Source: Gavia stellata
Lineage: Eukaryota; Chordata; Aves; Gaviiformes; Gaviidae
Assembly (NCBI RefSeq): GCF_030936135.1
Contig: NC_082616.1
Location: 12,087,001-12,151,000 of the forward strand
Reading direction: 5' to 3'
DNA length: 64,000 nucleotides
The position numbers and the translations under genes were made by a program. A model generated the notes under the pieces. The model was not told the DNA's origin. It ran no database searches and worked only from the letters and a program-made list of their open reading frames with translations. Of this stretch, positions 53,001-64,000 are shown piece by piece. Positions within the stretch are counted from its first letter, which is position 1; every line of letters starts with the position of its first letter.

Positions 53001-56000
53001 TACTATACACTTTTTCTAGTCTTGGTAATGCTTTCAGAAGCTCTTGGCCATTTATATTCTCTTTAAGGCTTATTCTAATACATAAAGTCAAAACCATCAT
53101 ATTGTAAAGCCAAATGTAATTATTTTTACAGGAGACCTTTCCTCAGCTGTGAATAAAACTTACCAAAATGAACTTAACAGAAAATAATGTTTGATGATAG
53201 AGATTCACATTTTGGTTGTATGATTTCGTTCATGTAAGTTCTTAGAACATACAGAAGTATGATTCTCATGTAGCACCTGCTGTATCTGCAAGTATGCTAA
53301 GTACTTCTGTTGGGAAGATTGGAAAAACAGTCCCACAGGGAAAAGCCTGTTAGTTTTCTTAAAATATTTCAGAGCTACAATCTTCAGTGTACTGAGAAAA
53401 ATGCATCTCGGTTTTGTATCTTGGAGTTAAGAAGGGTAAGTTAAAGCTGAGTTTGAATGTTAGAAATTAAACTGTAAATGCTGGAGTAATGGTGAGTTAC
53501 TTTATGTGTGAATTTCTATTTTCCCTAACCAAATACTTCCATAACTGCTCTTTCAGTGATTCTCCCTGAAAAATAATTTGGCTTCTGTGCCTTTCTAATC
53601 CATTTTGGAGAGACACTTGGGACAGTGGAAACGCTTTACGGCTTTGTTTTCGCGTATCCATCAAGCTCTGAGTATCTGGAGATTGTGGACAAGGGGGCGA
53701 TCCATCTGCGATTTTAGTTCTTTCTCTCGGATTTGGAGATGAACCAAATTTTTTGTGTGTACCTAGTCCTTGTTCAGGGGCTGATAGGCGAGATCATGGC
53801 CAGTTACGCTGCCTTTTGTTTAGTTAGGATTTGTTTATGTCATGGAGTCTAGGTGATGTTACTTAATTTTGCATCTCCTGTGTTCTGGACTGCAAGATGG
53901 CATTTGCTGTACCATGGGTTTTGAGGAAATAGTACCGTATGGCAACTTGTTTTAATCATTCGAGTCATCCAGTAGGTCAGGCAGCGGTCGCCAAACACCT
54001 CTAAGCAACCTAAAGTGGGGATTTAGTGAAGACGCTTTTGTTTCTCTTCCAAAAGGACTTTAAATGTGCTAGGATGGGAAGGGCTTGGTAATACTAGCTG
54101 AGATCTCTGGTTAGAGGTGAGGAACCTCTTCTGCTGTTTTCTGTGCCAGAATTCTATACTGCAGGTCTGCGCTGTAATAGGTCAGGGATTAACTTCTGTT
54201 AATCTGAAGGCGCATCACATTTAGTTCAGCCTTTGCAAATACAAGTATAGAATCCAGGAAGATAACACATGGCAGAAGTTAAAAATTGCCAGTGCTTGTT
54301 CCCTCAGCCGCAGAGGCTGTCTTTTTGACTCCTGAGGTATGCGTTGTGTAGGCATCGTAAACTGTTCCCCCCACAGCTTGTTGGCGTTATTTCAGTGGAG
54401 GTTGTTTTTGTGGAGTATTGTTTCATGCGGTAGGGTAGTTGAAAGTGAATTGAATCTTGAAAAACAACACAATTATACTTCCTTGCTTTTCTAGATCAAG
54501 AAAATGTTGATTTTTGTGTGTCAGGCATTTCCAGCAATAATAGAAGCATACTAAGATGTTCTGTAAGCAAGAAGCTGTACTTTGCAAAACAGAAGTTCAT
54601 ACTGTCTCTTGTTGGATCAGTGTTGTGATTTGTTTGTTGTAGATATCTGCCAAAGGGAAAGCAACCTAAGACTCGGACCCATTTCCTAGAAAATCATCTG
54701 CTAACTGTGTTTTTTCCAGACCACATCTGTTTGTTGACTTCTATTACTCATAGTGGAAAAGGAGGTAGTCTTGGTTCACATTGCCGAAAGCCCTTCCCAA
54801 AGCTGCTTGCTATAGCCAAGTCTGTGGAATAAATTTAGGAAGTGAACTTCTAAAAGGGGGTAGGTTCTCCACTCACTTTCTAGTGTACAGCTCCAGTTTG
54901 GATTTTAAATGGGGAAAAAAAGCCTACAAAACAGAAGGTAATTTCTGCCCTATCACTTCCTTTAAACTTGCTTTGAAGTATAATTAAATTATTTCCAAGA
55001 AATTATACATTTTTGACCACTATATTTTGAAATCATATTTATCGCAGCTTTTTTTTTTTTCCCTTACATTCTTGAAGCTCGATGCTTGGAAAATTCTAGG
55101 ATGTTGTGGAAAGAATTTAGGCATTTGGGGATTAAGAGGACTTTTGTAATCTTACCCTTGAAATGCAATCCAGAGGATAGTATTACTGAGATTCTGCCTG
55201 CTTGTTTTACCTAGAAAGTTATTTGAGTCCTGGGTGCATTGCAGAGTGTAAATATATGACAGCAGTTCTCAAAGGAACTGGTAACTGGTAAATACCTTAT
55301 TTCCCAAAGAGCATTTTCAGCAGCTATTTTACTTAAGAGGATATTTTAATTGAGTAGACATCCTTGAGAGAGTGAGTTTAGCTCACGTTGTCAAAATATG
55401 AAAGATTGTTTTTTCTAATAGCTGCAGGTGTTTCATAAATATTTGTGTTCCTGTTTCACTAGGCACACTTTATTAATCAAGTATCTCCTGGAAGGACGTG
55501 ACAAATGCTTTCTTGGGATATTATGTGATGTACTTCAGAATTTGTCAGGGAATGCTGGAGATAATGGGCACTGTGGTGTCTGAAGGCAGGATTTATTTTA
55601 TGCTTGGGATACATATTCTGAAGATCCCTTATCTCTTCTTGCATCTGGGAGTATCTTGGTGTTAACGTTCTCCTTGGCGAGGCAGCGTAAGGATTGCGTA
55701 TGAGCAGATCTCCGTGAGCGCCTTATAAGAATCACATAAAAATGGGTTCTGAAGTAGCCTCTCTACTTCACGTTTGGTGCCCGCTTAGTAGTGGGCATAC
55801 CTTTATTATTATTAATTTCCATTACTTGTTCAAAAGCTAACTTTGACTTCATAGCTTCCTATTGTTTTATATTTGCACTAAAAAATAATGTCCTTTTCAA
55901 AACGTGTCCAAGTAAATGTTTAAGGTCGCAAGCAAAGCCAGTGACTGCTGCATTTGCAGCGTAGCTAAACTTAAGACATAGCAGTTGAGTAGTTTTTCTT

Positions 56001-59000
56001 ACCTTCTTTCTAAGTTCCCTTTTGTTTTCCTAGCATCCACGGTTGTATTCAGTGTGTTGGAGGGAAGAGCCATGCCTTTAACGGGCTTGTTTTCCGTGAA
56101 TTTATCCAGTCCCTTTCTGTGACTGCTGCTGGCTGCTTCAGCACTAAGTCCTAAAAGTTCACTCACTGCCTGCTGTGAACTTTCTTTTACTGCCCATCAA
56201 TATGAATGATGGTCTTTAAATGACACCTTCCAGAGCAGAATCTTTTATTCAGCTTAAATCTATCTTCCCATGCCCACTTTTTAATATTTCAACATTTGAA
56301 AGCTTCTAAACTCTCCTTCTTTCCAGTCCTCTTACTTCATGCTACTTAGCAAAAGAAAACTGTCTTCAGTACTTGTCTAGACGACTATTTTCTCCCATAC
56401 TCGAGGAGTATTTTTTTCAATCTCTAGATAGGCTAGCTGCCCTTATGCATTGCTTAGACATGTTCTTCGAGTCCCCTTTTCCATCATGTAACACGGCGAA
56501 GCATCTTCATGAGGCTTGGACGCATATAACTTGTCTTTACGTGATTGCAGTGGGCTGCCAGGAGGTGATAGGAAAATGTCGCAGTTGCTGTAGATACGCT
56601 GTAGGATCCCACCAATAGTTGAGAATTAAAGGTGAAGAGGTGGTACCTTGAAATTGATGGATTGCCTTCGTTTTTGTCTAAAGCCTTTATGTGAGTCAGT
56701 AATTTGAATGTGGGCATTTTTTTCCTCCCATTTTTTGGCTGGTTAGTTGACCCATAATCATATCTTGGTGTTGGGCTTTTTGTCTGGGTTTTTGTTGCTG
56801 TTGGTTTTGTTGGGATTTTTTGTGTGTGGTTTGGGGTTTTTTTTGTTTTGGTGGTGGGGGTTTTTTGGCACTGTGGTTGCTGAGAGCATTTAGTTCGAAG
56901 GAGTTGCAGGACATATGAGGTGACAATACAACAGTCATGTCTTTTCCTCCTTCTCCCTGGCATATCCATTTACTCCTCTTACAAAAAGTCAGAGCTTTGG
57001 GTTGCTTCGAACTTCTTAACCACTGTTTTTTTACTGTGGAGACTCGTGTCTTTTGCTTCTGGGCGAGTTCTTCCCCCTTCCTGCTATCTGCAGTTCCTTG
57101 AAGTAGGCGGAGTTGATCATCAGGTTAGTTGTGAATACAGGACTGAGGTGGGCAAATTGAAAGGCAATTTAATATAGCCTAATTACTACTTCTGTCCTAA
57201 CACCTTCTACCACCCCCAGCACTAGTTTGGTCTTGGTTTAGGTGTTGGTTTTTTTTTTTTAATACAGTTTTCTATTATCTACAGGCTTCTCCCTTTGCTG
57301 CCCCCAGCATCTGCTCAATCTGGTGACATTCACAGGGTGAGGGTTTCAGACACCGTAGGACTGATGGCATTTTCAAGCCATCTCCATGTAGAAATTCAGG
57401 ACTGAGTTTCTGTAAGGTTCCACAATGCCTGCAAAGGCTGATTCCTGAAGCAGTGGCAGTAACGTAGAAATAATTATATAGAGCCAATTATAAACGTTTA
57501 CAAGCAGTAAATTCTTCCACAACCAAACCCCAGCAAATACCAAACAGTAGAAGGGGAGTTGAGATTGCTTCAGCAGTACATCTGAAATAGGGATGAGCAA
57601 TAGGTTAGCTGGTGTTTTGTTGAAATGTGTCTATCGTGGCAAAATATTTTCAGGGTTGTTATTGTTTGGGTCAGTAGACAAAACTTTAAATAAAGTCTTA
57701 CCTAATCATAGAAACATTTTTCCCCCTACTGATGGAGATAAGCACAAGCCTTTGTGTTGTTTAGTCTACAAGCACTTAAAGTGTTACATTTTGTGTTACT
57801 ATTTTTTATTAATGATCCTTTGGCGTTATTCCGGTTTGAAGACTTTTGAGATATTTGTGTTCATATGCAGAAGTTATGTTTACATGCGTATTGTTCCATT
57901 TACAGTATTTATTGATGTATGAAACAACCCCCTACAAATGTCAATGTTACAAATTTTAAAAAGAAAAAAACTACCCTGGGTGGCTTAGAGAAATAGGATC
58001 ATCAGATGTCTGTTTTCTGTCAGTTTTTACATTCTAGCAAATTAAATTAAAACGTTAACTACTCCTTGTCAACTACTACTACTGATCTCTTTTGAAGAAT
58101 CCACTTAACTGCTAAATTAATTCCTCTTTTTCGAATTGTTCATGACTCTGGCCATTACACCGTAGATACTACAGACCCATCTTTTGTTCCAGGAGCTGGT
58201 GTGTTGAAGGAAATGTGTTTGTATTACTATGCATTGTTTTTCCTGGAGTGCCCAACTACTTGTTTTCATTATTGCTACTCTTTAACTATATGGTTTTCAG
58301 ACAGTTTTAATTGCCTTTAATTTTGATCACATCCGTTCTGCATATACAGCACCATAAAGGCATGTAATAGCATTGTAGTAAAAGTATTTCTAGAAATGGT
58401 TAAACTACCTCTTCAGTTTGAAATGTGTTTAAGGGCAACAGAGTGCTATATCTTGAAGCAGGTAAAACTATGTAAGAAGAGAAGACCTTTGTTCTGAGAA
58501 GGGAAAAAAAAAATGCATAGTTTTTAAACTTTTTAATTTTGCAGTACAATGCAAGGCCATTAAATGGTTTGCTTTCCATTTTTCTTTAAAAGAAAATTCT
58601 AAAATCCTAGTAGTTCTTGGGGTGTTACGTGTATTAAAAAGTATATGCACATGTATAAAAATGTAACTGGTGGAAAGAAATACTGGGTGTCTTTGCTTTT
58701 ACTGTGCTGTTGGATGATGAGATGGATGATAACATTTAATTTTATTCATATTTTTGCTCCTACAGAGAAGACGGAGAGCTAGAAGATGGTGAAATAGATG
58801 ATGCAGCATATGAAGATGTGAAAGAACATGGTACAAAAGGTGATGATAAACAGAAAAATGAAAAAGGACATAGAAAATCACGGAAGAAACGCAAAAAAGA
58901 AAAAGAAAAGAAAAAATCAAAAAGGAGAAGACGGGATAAGCATAAGGTTAGGAAATGCAAACCAAAGTACTGGAGGTGCTTATTTTAATTCCAGGCTTAG

Positions 59001-62000
59001 ACAAGAATCCAGGGAATTAGTGAAGAAAACTAAAATGGTTTTATTGCTATTTAGGCAATCTTCGGTCTCTGAGGGCAACTTTTGGGATTCCTATAATACC
59101 AATGCGCTTCAATATTAAAAAAAATGTTTAAATAGACTTTCAACACATGGAAGTGCGTATTCACACATTTCAGTGACAGTTCATGTGGGGTAAGAGACAA
59201 CATATCATTAAATAATCCAGCCATAGCACATTTCAAAAATAGTTTGGAAGCTTGCTTGTTAGCATTGCCTAAATGCGTTTTCATAAACTTGGTTTTCACC
59301 TGTTTATATTTAAAAGAAATACAAAATCAGACTGTGGGTGTAACTGTGTTATTTGTGATATACATCTTAATTGGATGAGGATTTATTTCAATATTTCTTT
59401 TTAATAGCAGTTAACAAAATACTGACATTTATGAGCGTTTTACTTTCTGCTGTTGTCAGTGGTTGTGGTAGTTCTGACATGAAAGGCCAAAGTGTTAAAC
59501 CACTTCTTAAATTGTTTAAATCTTAAGCAGCGGTGTAAGTTAAGCACTGGCCACTGACAATGATAACAGTAGCTGAACCGTAGCACGTGAGAGTTTTTTA
59601 GGATAATAGGCAAAATCTGTATTTATCAATTTCAGTTTTTGTCCTAAGTGTCATATTTATGGAAAGAAAATATTTCAGGCTAGTTAAGTGAATTCTTCAG
59701 CAAGGTTCATTAAGATAATGTTTCTAATATATATTTTAGTCAGCTTAAATAAATGCAAGCCATTCACGAAATTTTAACCTAGAAAATTAAACTTGATGGT
59801 CCTTTTCTAAAAATCACAGAAATATAGTATTCTTGTATGGTTTCCCCTCTGAATTTTCTGCAAAACAATACATCTAAATAAAACACTTGTAATATAGTAA
59901 CGCTGAGTTTTCTCCCTGCAGAAAATGGCAGGATGCTAATAATTTCTATGGCCATATACAAGTTTCTAGCCTTCTCCCAGATTTGTTAGCTTTCCAGTAG
60001 CATCCCTGCTATGTCGCAAAGAAGCAAGGCTCAGAGAGACCTGTAGGAAGCTGATATAACCCAGAGAAACCACATAGCCCTCAATGTTTACGTTCGGAAG
60101 CCTCATCGGATCAGATCTCTTTCTCTGATAAGGAGGGTGGGTCATCAAAGTGTGCGCTTTCTTTAGCTTCCCCCAGAAGCAGAGGTTTGTGAGAGTTAAG
60201 AAAATATTTTCATTTATTAGGCTAATGCTTCTTTTAATTCATACACAGCAGACCAGTAACACAGAGAATTACATAACAATGTTTGAGAGAGCTATTGTCG
60301 TCTTTTTTTTCAGCATAACTCCCCTTCCAGTGATGACAGTTCAGACTACAGCCATGACTCTGATATTGAGCGTACAGAAAGACCACATAAAAAGAGTAGC
60401 AGCTCTTCATACAGAGATTATGATTCTTCATTCAGTCAGGTAGTATTTTTTTAAACTGATTACTCATGTCTTTATTTAGGTGTAATGTAAAAAATGCGAA
60501 TGTAAATGATGCGGTTTTTGAAGGCTGACTTGATCACAGGGCCCATTCTCACAGATTTCAGGAAATGCATCTAGTTCTCATCTCCTTGGGTAGATTTCCA
60601 AATTTAAAGCATTATCTGTGGCATGAATGTAGGTGGTGTAAACAAGCCTGGTACTATTTTTTTCCTCCATCAGGCAACAATTAAGATAACTTTATTATTG
60701 CCTACATAGGATTTAGATGGTACTAAGAGGAAACAGCTCTTGAAAAGCCACCTTTAAATATCTAGAGTTGATACAGCTTTCTTTTCAATTTGTCCTGGCT
60801 TTTCTCAGTCTGTGCAGCTCGATAGCCCTCCTGAGACCACTGGGTGAAATAGAATGCCATTCTCTAAAGCTGAGATAGAGCGGGAGAGGCTCGATGAAAC
60901 TCTGGTACTTCAGAGGAGAGGAGATTTTCCTTTCAGCCTGAAACCATTCCAGAAACCTTGAAGCCAGCCTAATTTACTAACAAACTGAAGATCTGGTCTG
61001 CAGAAACTGGAAAAGGGACAGTGCTGGCTTAGGAGTGGCCATAAGCAGTATTTCATCCTGACTGACAGAGACAGGACAGATTGCATCATCTGTGTCTGAG
61101 ATCATCAGGATTGGAGATCATGAAGGGAAAATAATTATTTTAATCATAGTTCATCTAAGTAGCACTTAGAACTGCATACGTTAAAATGCGTTGTCAACCT
61201 CACTGAAAACTTTTCTGGACTATAGATGCTGATGCTGTTCTTTTTTATCTTTTTCCCAATTTTGATGCATTCAGAATCAAAAGTAGTGGTTTTTACTGAA
61301 TAACTGATTTTCACTGTGTATTACTGATGCTTGTTCATGCAAATCTGGTAGGCAGCATGACAGTAAAACAGTGTAAAAACAGTTGGCTTTGTAGAGCAGT
61401 TTGGAGGGGTGTGTTTTTAAATATTGAGTTGCTTCTGAACAATGCAATCCCTTTCATACAGCATGGACACGTGTCAGGAAATTACATGAGTTCACAGAAA
61501 ATGCAACATAAAAAAAATGTAAAAAGTAAGGAGTATGACGACTATAGTCATTACAGTGATGAAAACTTTGGTAATTATAACGAGGAAGAAAAGGATGAAG
61601 ATTTTGCTGATCAGCTTAAACAATACAGGCAAGCTAAAGAGACCTCCAGTGCTGATTTAGGACCTCCATTCCCGAAAGAACCAGTGAAAAAACAGGGGAT
61701 GAAAGGGATCCAGAAAGGTAAGATAATTTGAATCGTTAGCTGTAGTAATGGATGGTGGCAGCAGTTGTATCATGCGTCATTTCAGGATTTGTTTGTCTTG
61801 AGAGCTGAATGAAGAAAGCTGCCAGTGGTGCCTTTCCTATGAGCTTGCAGTCTCCTGTCAGTAAGTGATAACACAGTTCATTGTGAAGGAATAATATAAT
61901 ATGGTCGCACTGATGCATATATTGAAGAAAAAAATCAAGTGTTGGGTAATGTGTACGTAGTAAATAAAGAAATAAAACCCTATTAAAAAGCCAAGATCTT

Positions 62001-63769
62001 TGTTGTGTAACTGATTGATTAAGAAATCATAGGGCTGTAAAGTGACTTCCTGGTGGTAGTTGATGGAAGTCTGAAATGGGACTTGGTTGGTGGGAGGAAT
62101 GTAAATATGTCAATTCCAAAATCTAACTTAGCCCCCCTCCCCGCCCCAAAAATCAAGTACCTAGAAATTTTGATAGGTGCCTGAATCCTTTTATTAGTAT
62201 GCCTCACAAGTATGCTAGCATCCTTTTGTTTTTCTTTTCACAACTTTTCTTGCATTCAGAGCTGGGCCGATACAAATGCTGGTGAAAAAGTATTCCTCTT
62301 AAGCAACGTATTCCTGAAAGAGTCCTGCTGCCCTTATTTCATGCCTTACTTATGTAAGCCTAGTTATGCAAGCATTCTTGTTTGCACCTTCGTTTGGTGT
62401 CTCATCATTTCCTTACCATTGTAATGCAGTTCATTGAGCCAGCTTACATCTCTGGCCTCCGTATTATGAAGGAACTTCTGACTCCCCAGTCGTCTTGTAT
62501 TACTGCATTGCTGCTGTGGGGTGTGGAAGGTTAGACAACGGAGACGGCATATACCATTGACAGAGAGACCCTGATCTACCATCTAGAAATGTTTAACTTG
62601 TTCTCAGCCCTTTTTCTCTGAGATCGAGTTCTCATTTCAGAAACTATCGATTCAGTTTGCAAAATTTTCTCCCTTTAATCATGGCTAAAGGTTTGTCTCC
62701 CAGGCAAAATTTGAGCAGGGTTTTGTATGACAGTATGAATACCTTACTAGTTCTTGGGAGTATACTGTGTGTTATACAACGGTAGTAAGCCGTCTTCCAT
62801 TTACTACAGTGAAGGTTTATTGTATTCTGTTTCGGTTCACAATAAAATAAATTGGCAGAAGATTGGTAGAATCGTTTTAGCTGAGACAAAAATGGCTTTT
62901 CATGTGCTGCTTGGCAATACTGCTTCAAAATCTCTGTCTGCAAGTCATCTGAGATGAAGTCAAGGCATTTTCACTGGAATCAGCCTTGCTCTCGGGGGGT
63001 GGCTGCTACCTGAAGTGGGTGTGATGTCTGCAGAACTTTCTAACTGGTTTTCTTTGGTTTTAAATTGATGAGAAAGCAGATACTCTGTCTCGGTGGTTTT
63101 AGTTGAGACCATGACTCCTGGCATGCTGCTGGCTGGATAATTACCCTCTTGAGTCTTCCAAACAGTTACCATTAAACATTTTTATATTCAAAGCTGCTCT
63201 GTCGTATTTCTTAGGTTCCGATCTCAGGTTTCTTGCATGTTGTGACAATGAAACATAGACACACACCTGGGTGCCAGTTGTACTGGTTAATTCTGTGTTC
63301 AGAAAGTGACCAAACGGCACGAAATATTTCAAGTGTTTGGGCTGGTTAGAAATAACATGTCTGCACTTCTAATTGTGAGAAGCTGCTTTGAACGAGATTA
63401 ATTTTATATTCAGTTTGTCAGTCTGCTGTTGATTTGAAGAGCTTTTCAAAGAGCAGGCAGTTGCACAGAATTACAATTGGCTGGTATAGTTATACTTGCC
63501 AACTCGTGGTTCAAGATAGTATTTAGGAATTCAGACTGCAAAAAGGTAGATATTTAGTTTGTTAGATTTGTCTGTATTCGATGTCACTAGATAACCATTT
63601 TTCTTTACTTTCTGAGGTCAATTAAAGAGGTCATTGCTGTTTTTCAGGTATTTCTCAAAGAGGTAATAATTACAATGTTGGTCGAGGGCGTGGAATGCAA
63701 AAGAAATTGAAGCGTAAAGATCGTGGAAGGGGAAGAGGGGGCAGTAAGGGATCTGATGGCTTTCATGAG
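46955..63769 (+). CDS. ZC3H6: ZC3H6, CCCH zinc-finger protein 6 (partial, coding exons 1-5)
   Basis: Nuclear CCCH-type zinc-finger protein related to ZC3H4 and ZC3H8; its molecular role is poorly known. Five exons join in frame: 46955-47046, 58766-58946, 60314-60439, 61462-61717 and 63648-63769, giving 259 codons. The zinc fingers start in exons beyond the window. Seen: REDGELEDGEIDDA, a long Lys/Arg-rich nuclear-localisation stretch (RKSRKKRKKEKEKKKSKRRR), a Ser/Asp-rich segment (NSPSSDDSSDYS), the acidic tyrosine-rich SKEYDDYSHYSDENFGNY with DFADQLKQYRQAKETSS, and an RG-rich end (NVGRGRGM). All match human ZC3H6 segments in order. The first AUG (46955, A at -3, G at +4) precedes the usual ZC3H6 start (47009) in frame and adds 18 residues resembling ZC3H8. 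I prefer the upstream AUG. Confidence 0.93.
47099..47138. repeat. (GAT)n microsatellite
   Basis: Imperfect GAT/TGA trinucleotide repeat just inside ZC3H6 intron 1, about 13 units with GCT and AAT interruptions. Confidence 0.9.
56770..56873. repeat. GT/T-rich low-complexity tract in ZC3H6 intron 1
   Basis: Almost purely G and T on the plus strand, with ggttttttt, tgtgtgtgg and ggtggtggggg words. A 161-codon open frame on the other strand crosses it only because A/C-rich sequence rarely makes stops. Confidence 0.85.
58766..58946 (+). CDS. ZC3H6: ZC3H6 coding exon 2 (acidic motif and basic stretch)
   Basis: Encodes REDGELEDGEIDDAAYEDVK, then a long basic run ending DKHK. The acceptor is cctacag|AGA and the donor AAG|gttagg, leaving phase 0. 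Confidence 0.94.
60314..60439 (+). CDS. ZC3H6: ZC3H6 coding exon 3 (Ser/Asp-rich)
   Basis: Encodes HNSPSSDDSSDYSHDSDIER through YRDYDSSFSQ. The acceptor is tttcag|CAT and the donor CAG|gtagta. It is 126 bases, phase 0 at both ends. Confidence 0.94.
61462..61717 (+). CDS. ZC3H6: ZC3H6 coding exon 4
   Basis: Encodes HGHVSGNYMSSQKMQHKKNV, then SKEYDDYSHYSDENFGNY and DFADQLKQYRQAKE. The acceptor is atacag|CAT and the donor AAAG|gtaaga, leaving phase 1. The frame is open upstream into the intron by chance. Confidence 0.95.
63648..63769 (+). CDS. ZC3H6: ZC3H6 coding exon 5 (RG-rich)
   Basis: Encodes ISQRGNNYNVGRGRGMQKKL then KRKDRGRGRGGSKGSDGFHE. It matches human FNVGRGRGLPKKIKRK. The acceptor is tttcag|GT and the donor GAG|gtacgt, leaving phase 0. 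The next exon lies right of the window. Confidence 0.93.
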
Positions 63770-64000
63770 GTACGTGGAATTAAAGTTTAATTCCTAATGT
63801 AGTTGTTTCAGGTGACTGGATGCTTTGCTTTAACGGGGGAGTATTTAACAATACATATCTTTAAACTTTTTTCTCTTCTCTAGAAAATTACTAGAATTTT
63901 CCAACACTTGATGTACAAAGTGTAATTGATAACTTAAGCTAATATATAATTTTTTTGTTTTTCTTGGAAATACGAAAAACTAGCAGAAGGTGGTTTATGA

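Larger units (their letters stand above)
47047..58765 (+). other. ZC3H6: ZC3H6 intron 1
   Basis: An 11.7 kb intron that turns AT-rich after about 47.3 kb. No internal exon, RNA gene or clear interspersed repeat was recognised. It contains a GAT microsatellite and a GT-rich tract listed separately. Introns 2-4 (58947-60313, 60440-61461, 61718-63647) and the start of intron 5 (63770-64000) show nothing I can name. Confidence 0.7.

Noticed and set aside
56484-56969. 161-codon minus-strand frame rich in Lys, Thr, Pro and Gln
   Set aside because: It is the reverse of a GT/T-rich low-complexity tract. There is no conserved sequence or splice context.
61327-61461. Upstream extension of the ZC3H6 exon 4 reading frame with its own AUG
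   Set aside because: It lies in the intron before a clear atacag acceptor, and conservation begins exactly at 61462.

Overview
This is a vertebrate nuclear window, most likely from a bird. It holds four protein-coding genes in the order ANAPC1 (minus strand, first nine coding exons, running off the left edge), MERTK (plus, complete, 19 coding exons), FBLN7 (plus, complete, 8 coding exons) and ZC3H6 (plus, first five coding exons, running off the right edge). The same block occurs on human 2q13, as I recall it. Short introns (MERTK takes about 21 kb here and over 100 kb in human), very GC-rich gene-dense sequence, few dispersed repeats and one CR1-like LINE relic favour a bird over a mammal, turtle or crocodile. 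I could not run a similarity search, so gene names rest on recognised protein sequence and on exon junctions that join in frame.

Layout. 1-5301: ANAPC1 on the minus strand, with a CpG-island promoter near 5.0-5.6 kb. 5.6-10.8 kb: intergenic, no supported gene. 10.9-32.4 kb: MERTK, from a CpG-island first exon to a close polyadenylation signal. 32.4-34.5 kb: a short gap dominated by a G-rich minisatellite of about 950 bp, then the FBLN7 CpG island. 34.5-40.6 kb: FBLN7 and its 3' UTR. 40.6-45.7 kb: gene-free, with a degraded LINE fragment and a possible repeat. 45.7-64 kb: ZC3H6, with a large CpG-island promoter, an AT-rich first intron of 11.7 kb and five coding exons. Base composition falls sharply from GC-rich to AT-rich near 47.3 kb.

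The four genes do not form a pathway. ANAPC1 is the scaffold of the anaphase-promoting complex, MERTK is the apoptotic-cell clearance receptor kinase, FBLN7 is a secreted matrix adhesion protein and ZC3H6 is a nuclear CCCH zinc-finger protein. They are linked by conserved synteny.

The most interesting points are these. (1) The first coding exon of ZC3H6 has an upstream in-frame AUG giving an N-terminus that looks like human ZC3H8, joined to the usual ZC3H6 start. (2) TMEM87B and ZC3H8, which lie between these genes in human, are missing from the expected positions. (3) A higher-order-structured minisatellite lies directly upstream of FBLN7. I found no wholly new biological system.
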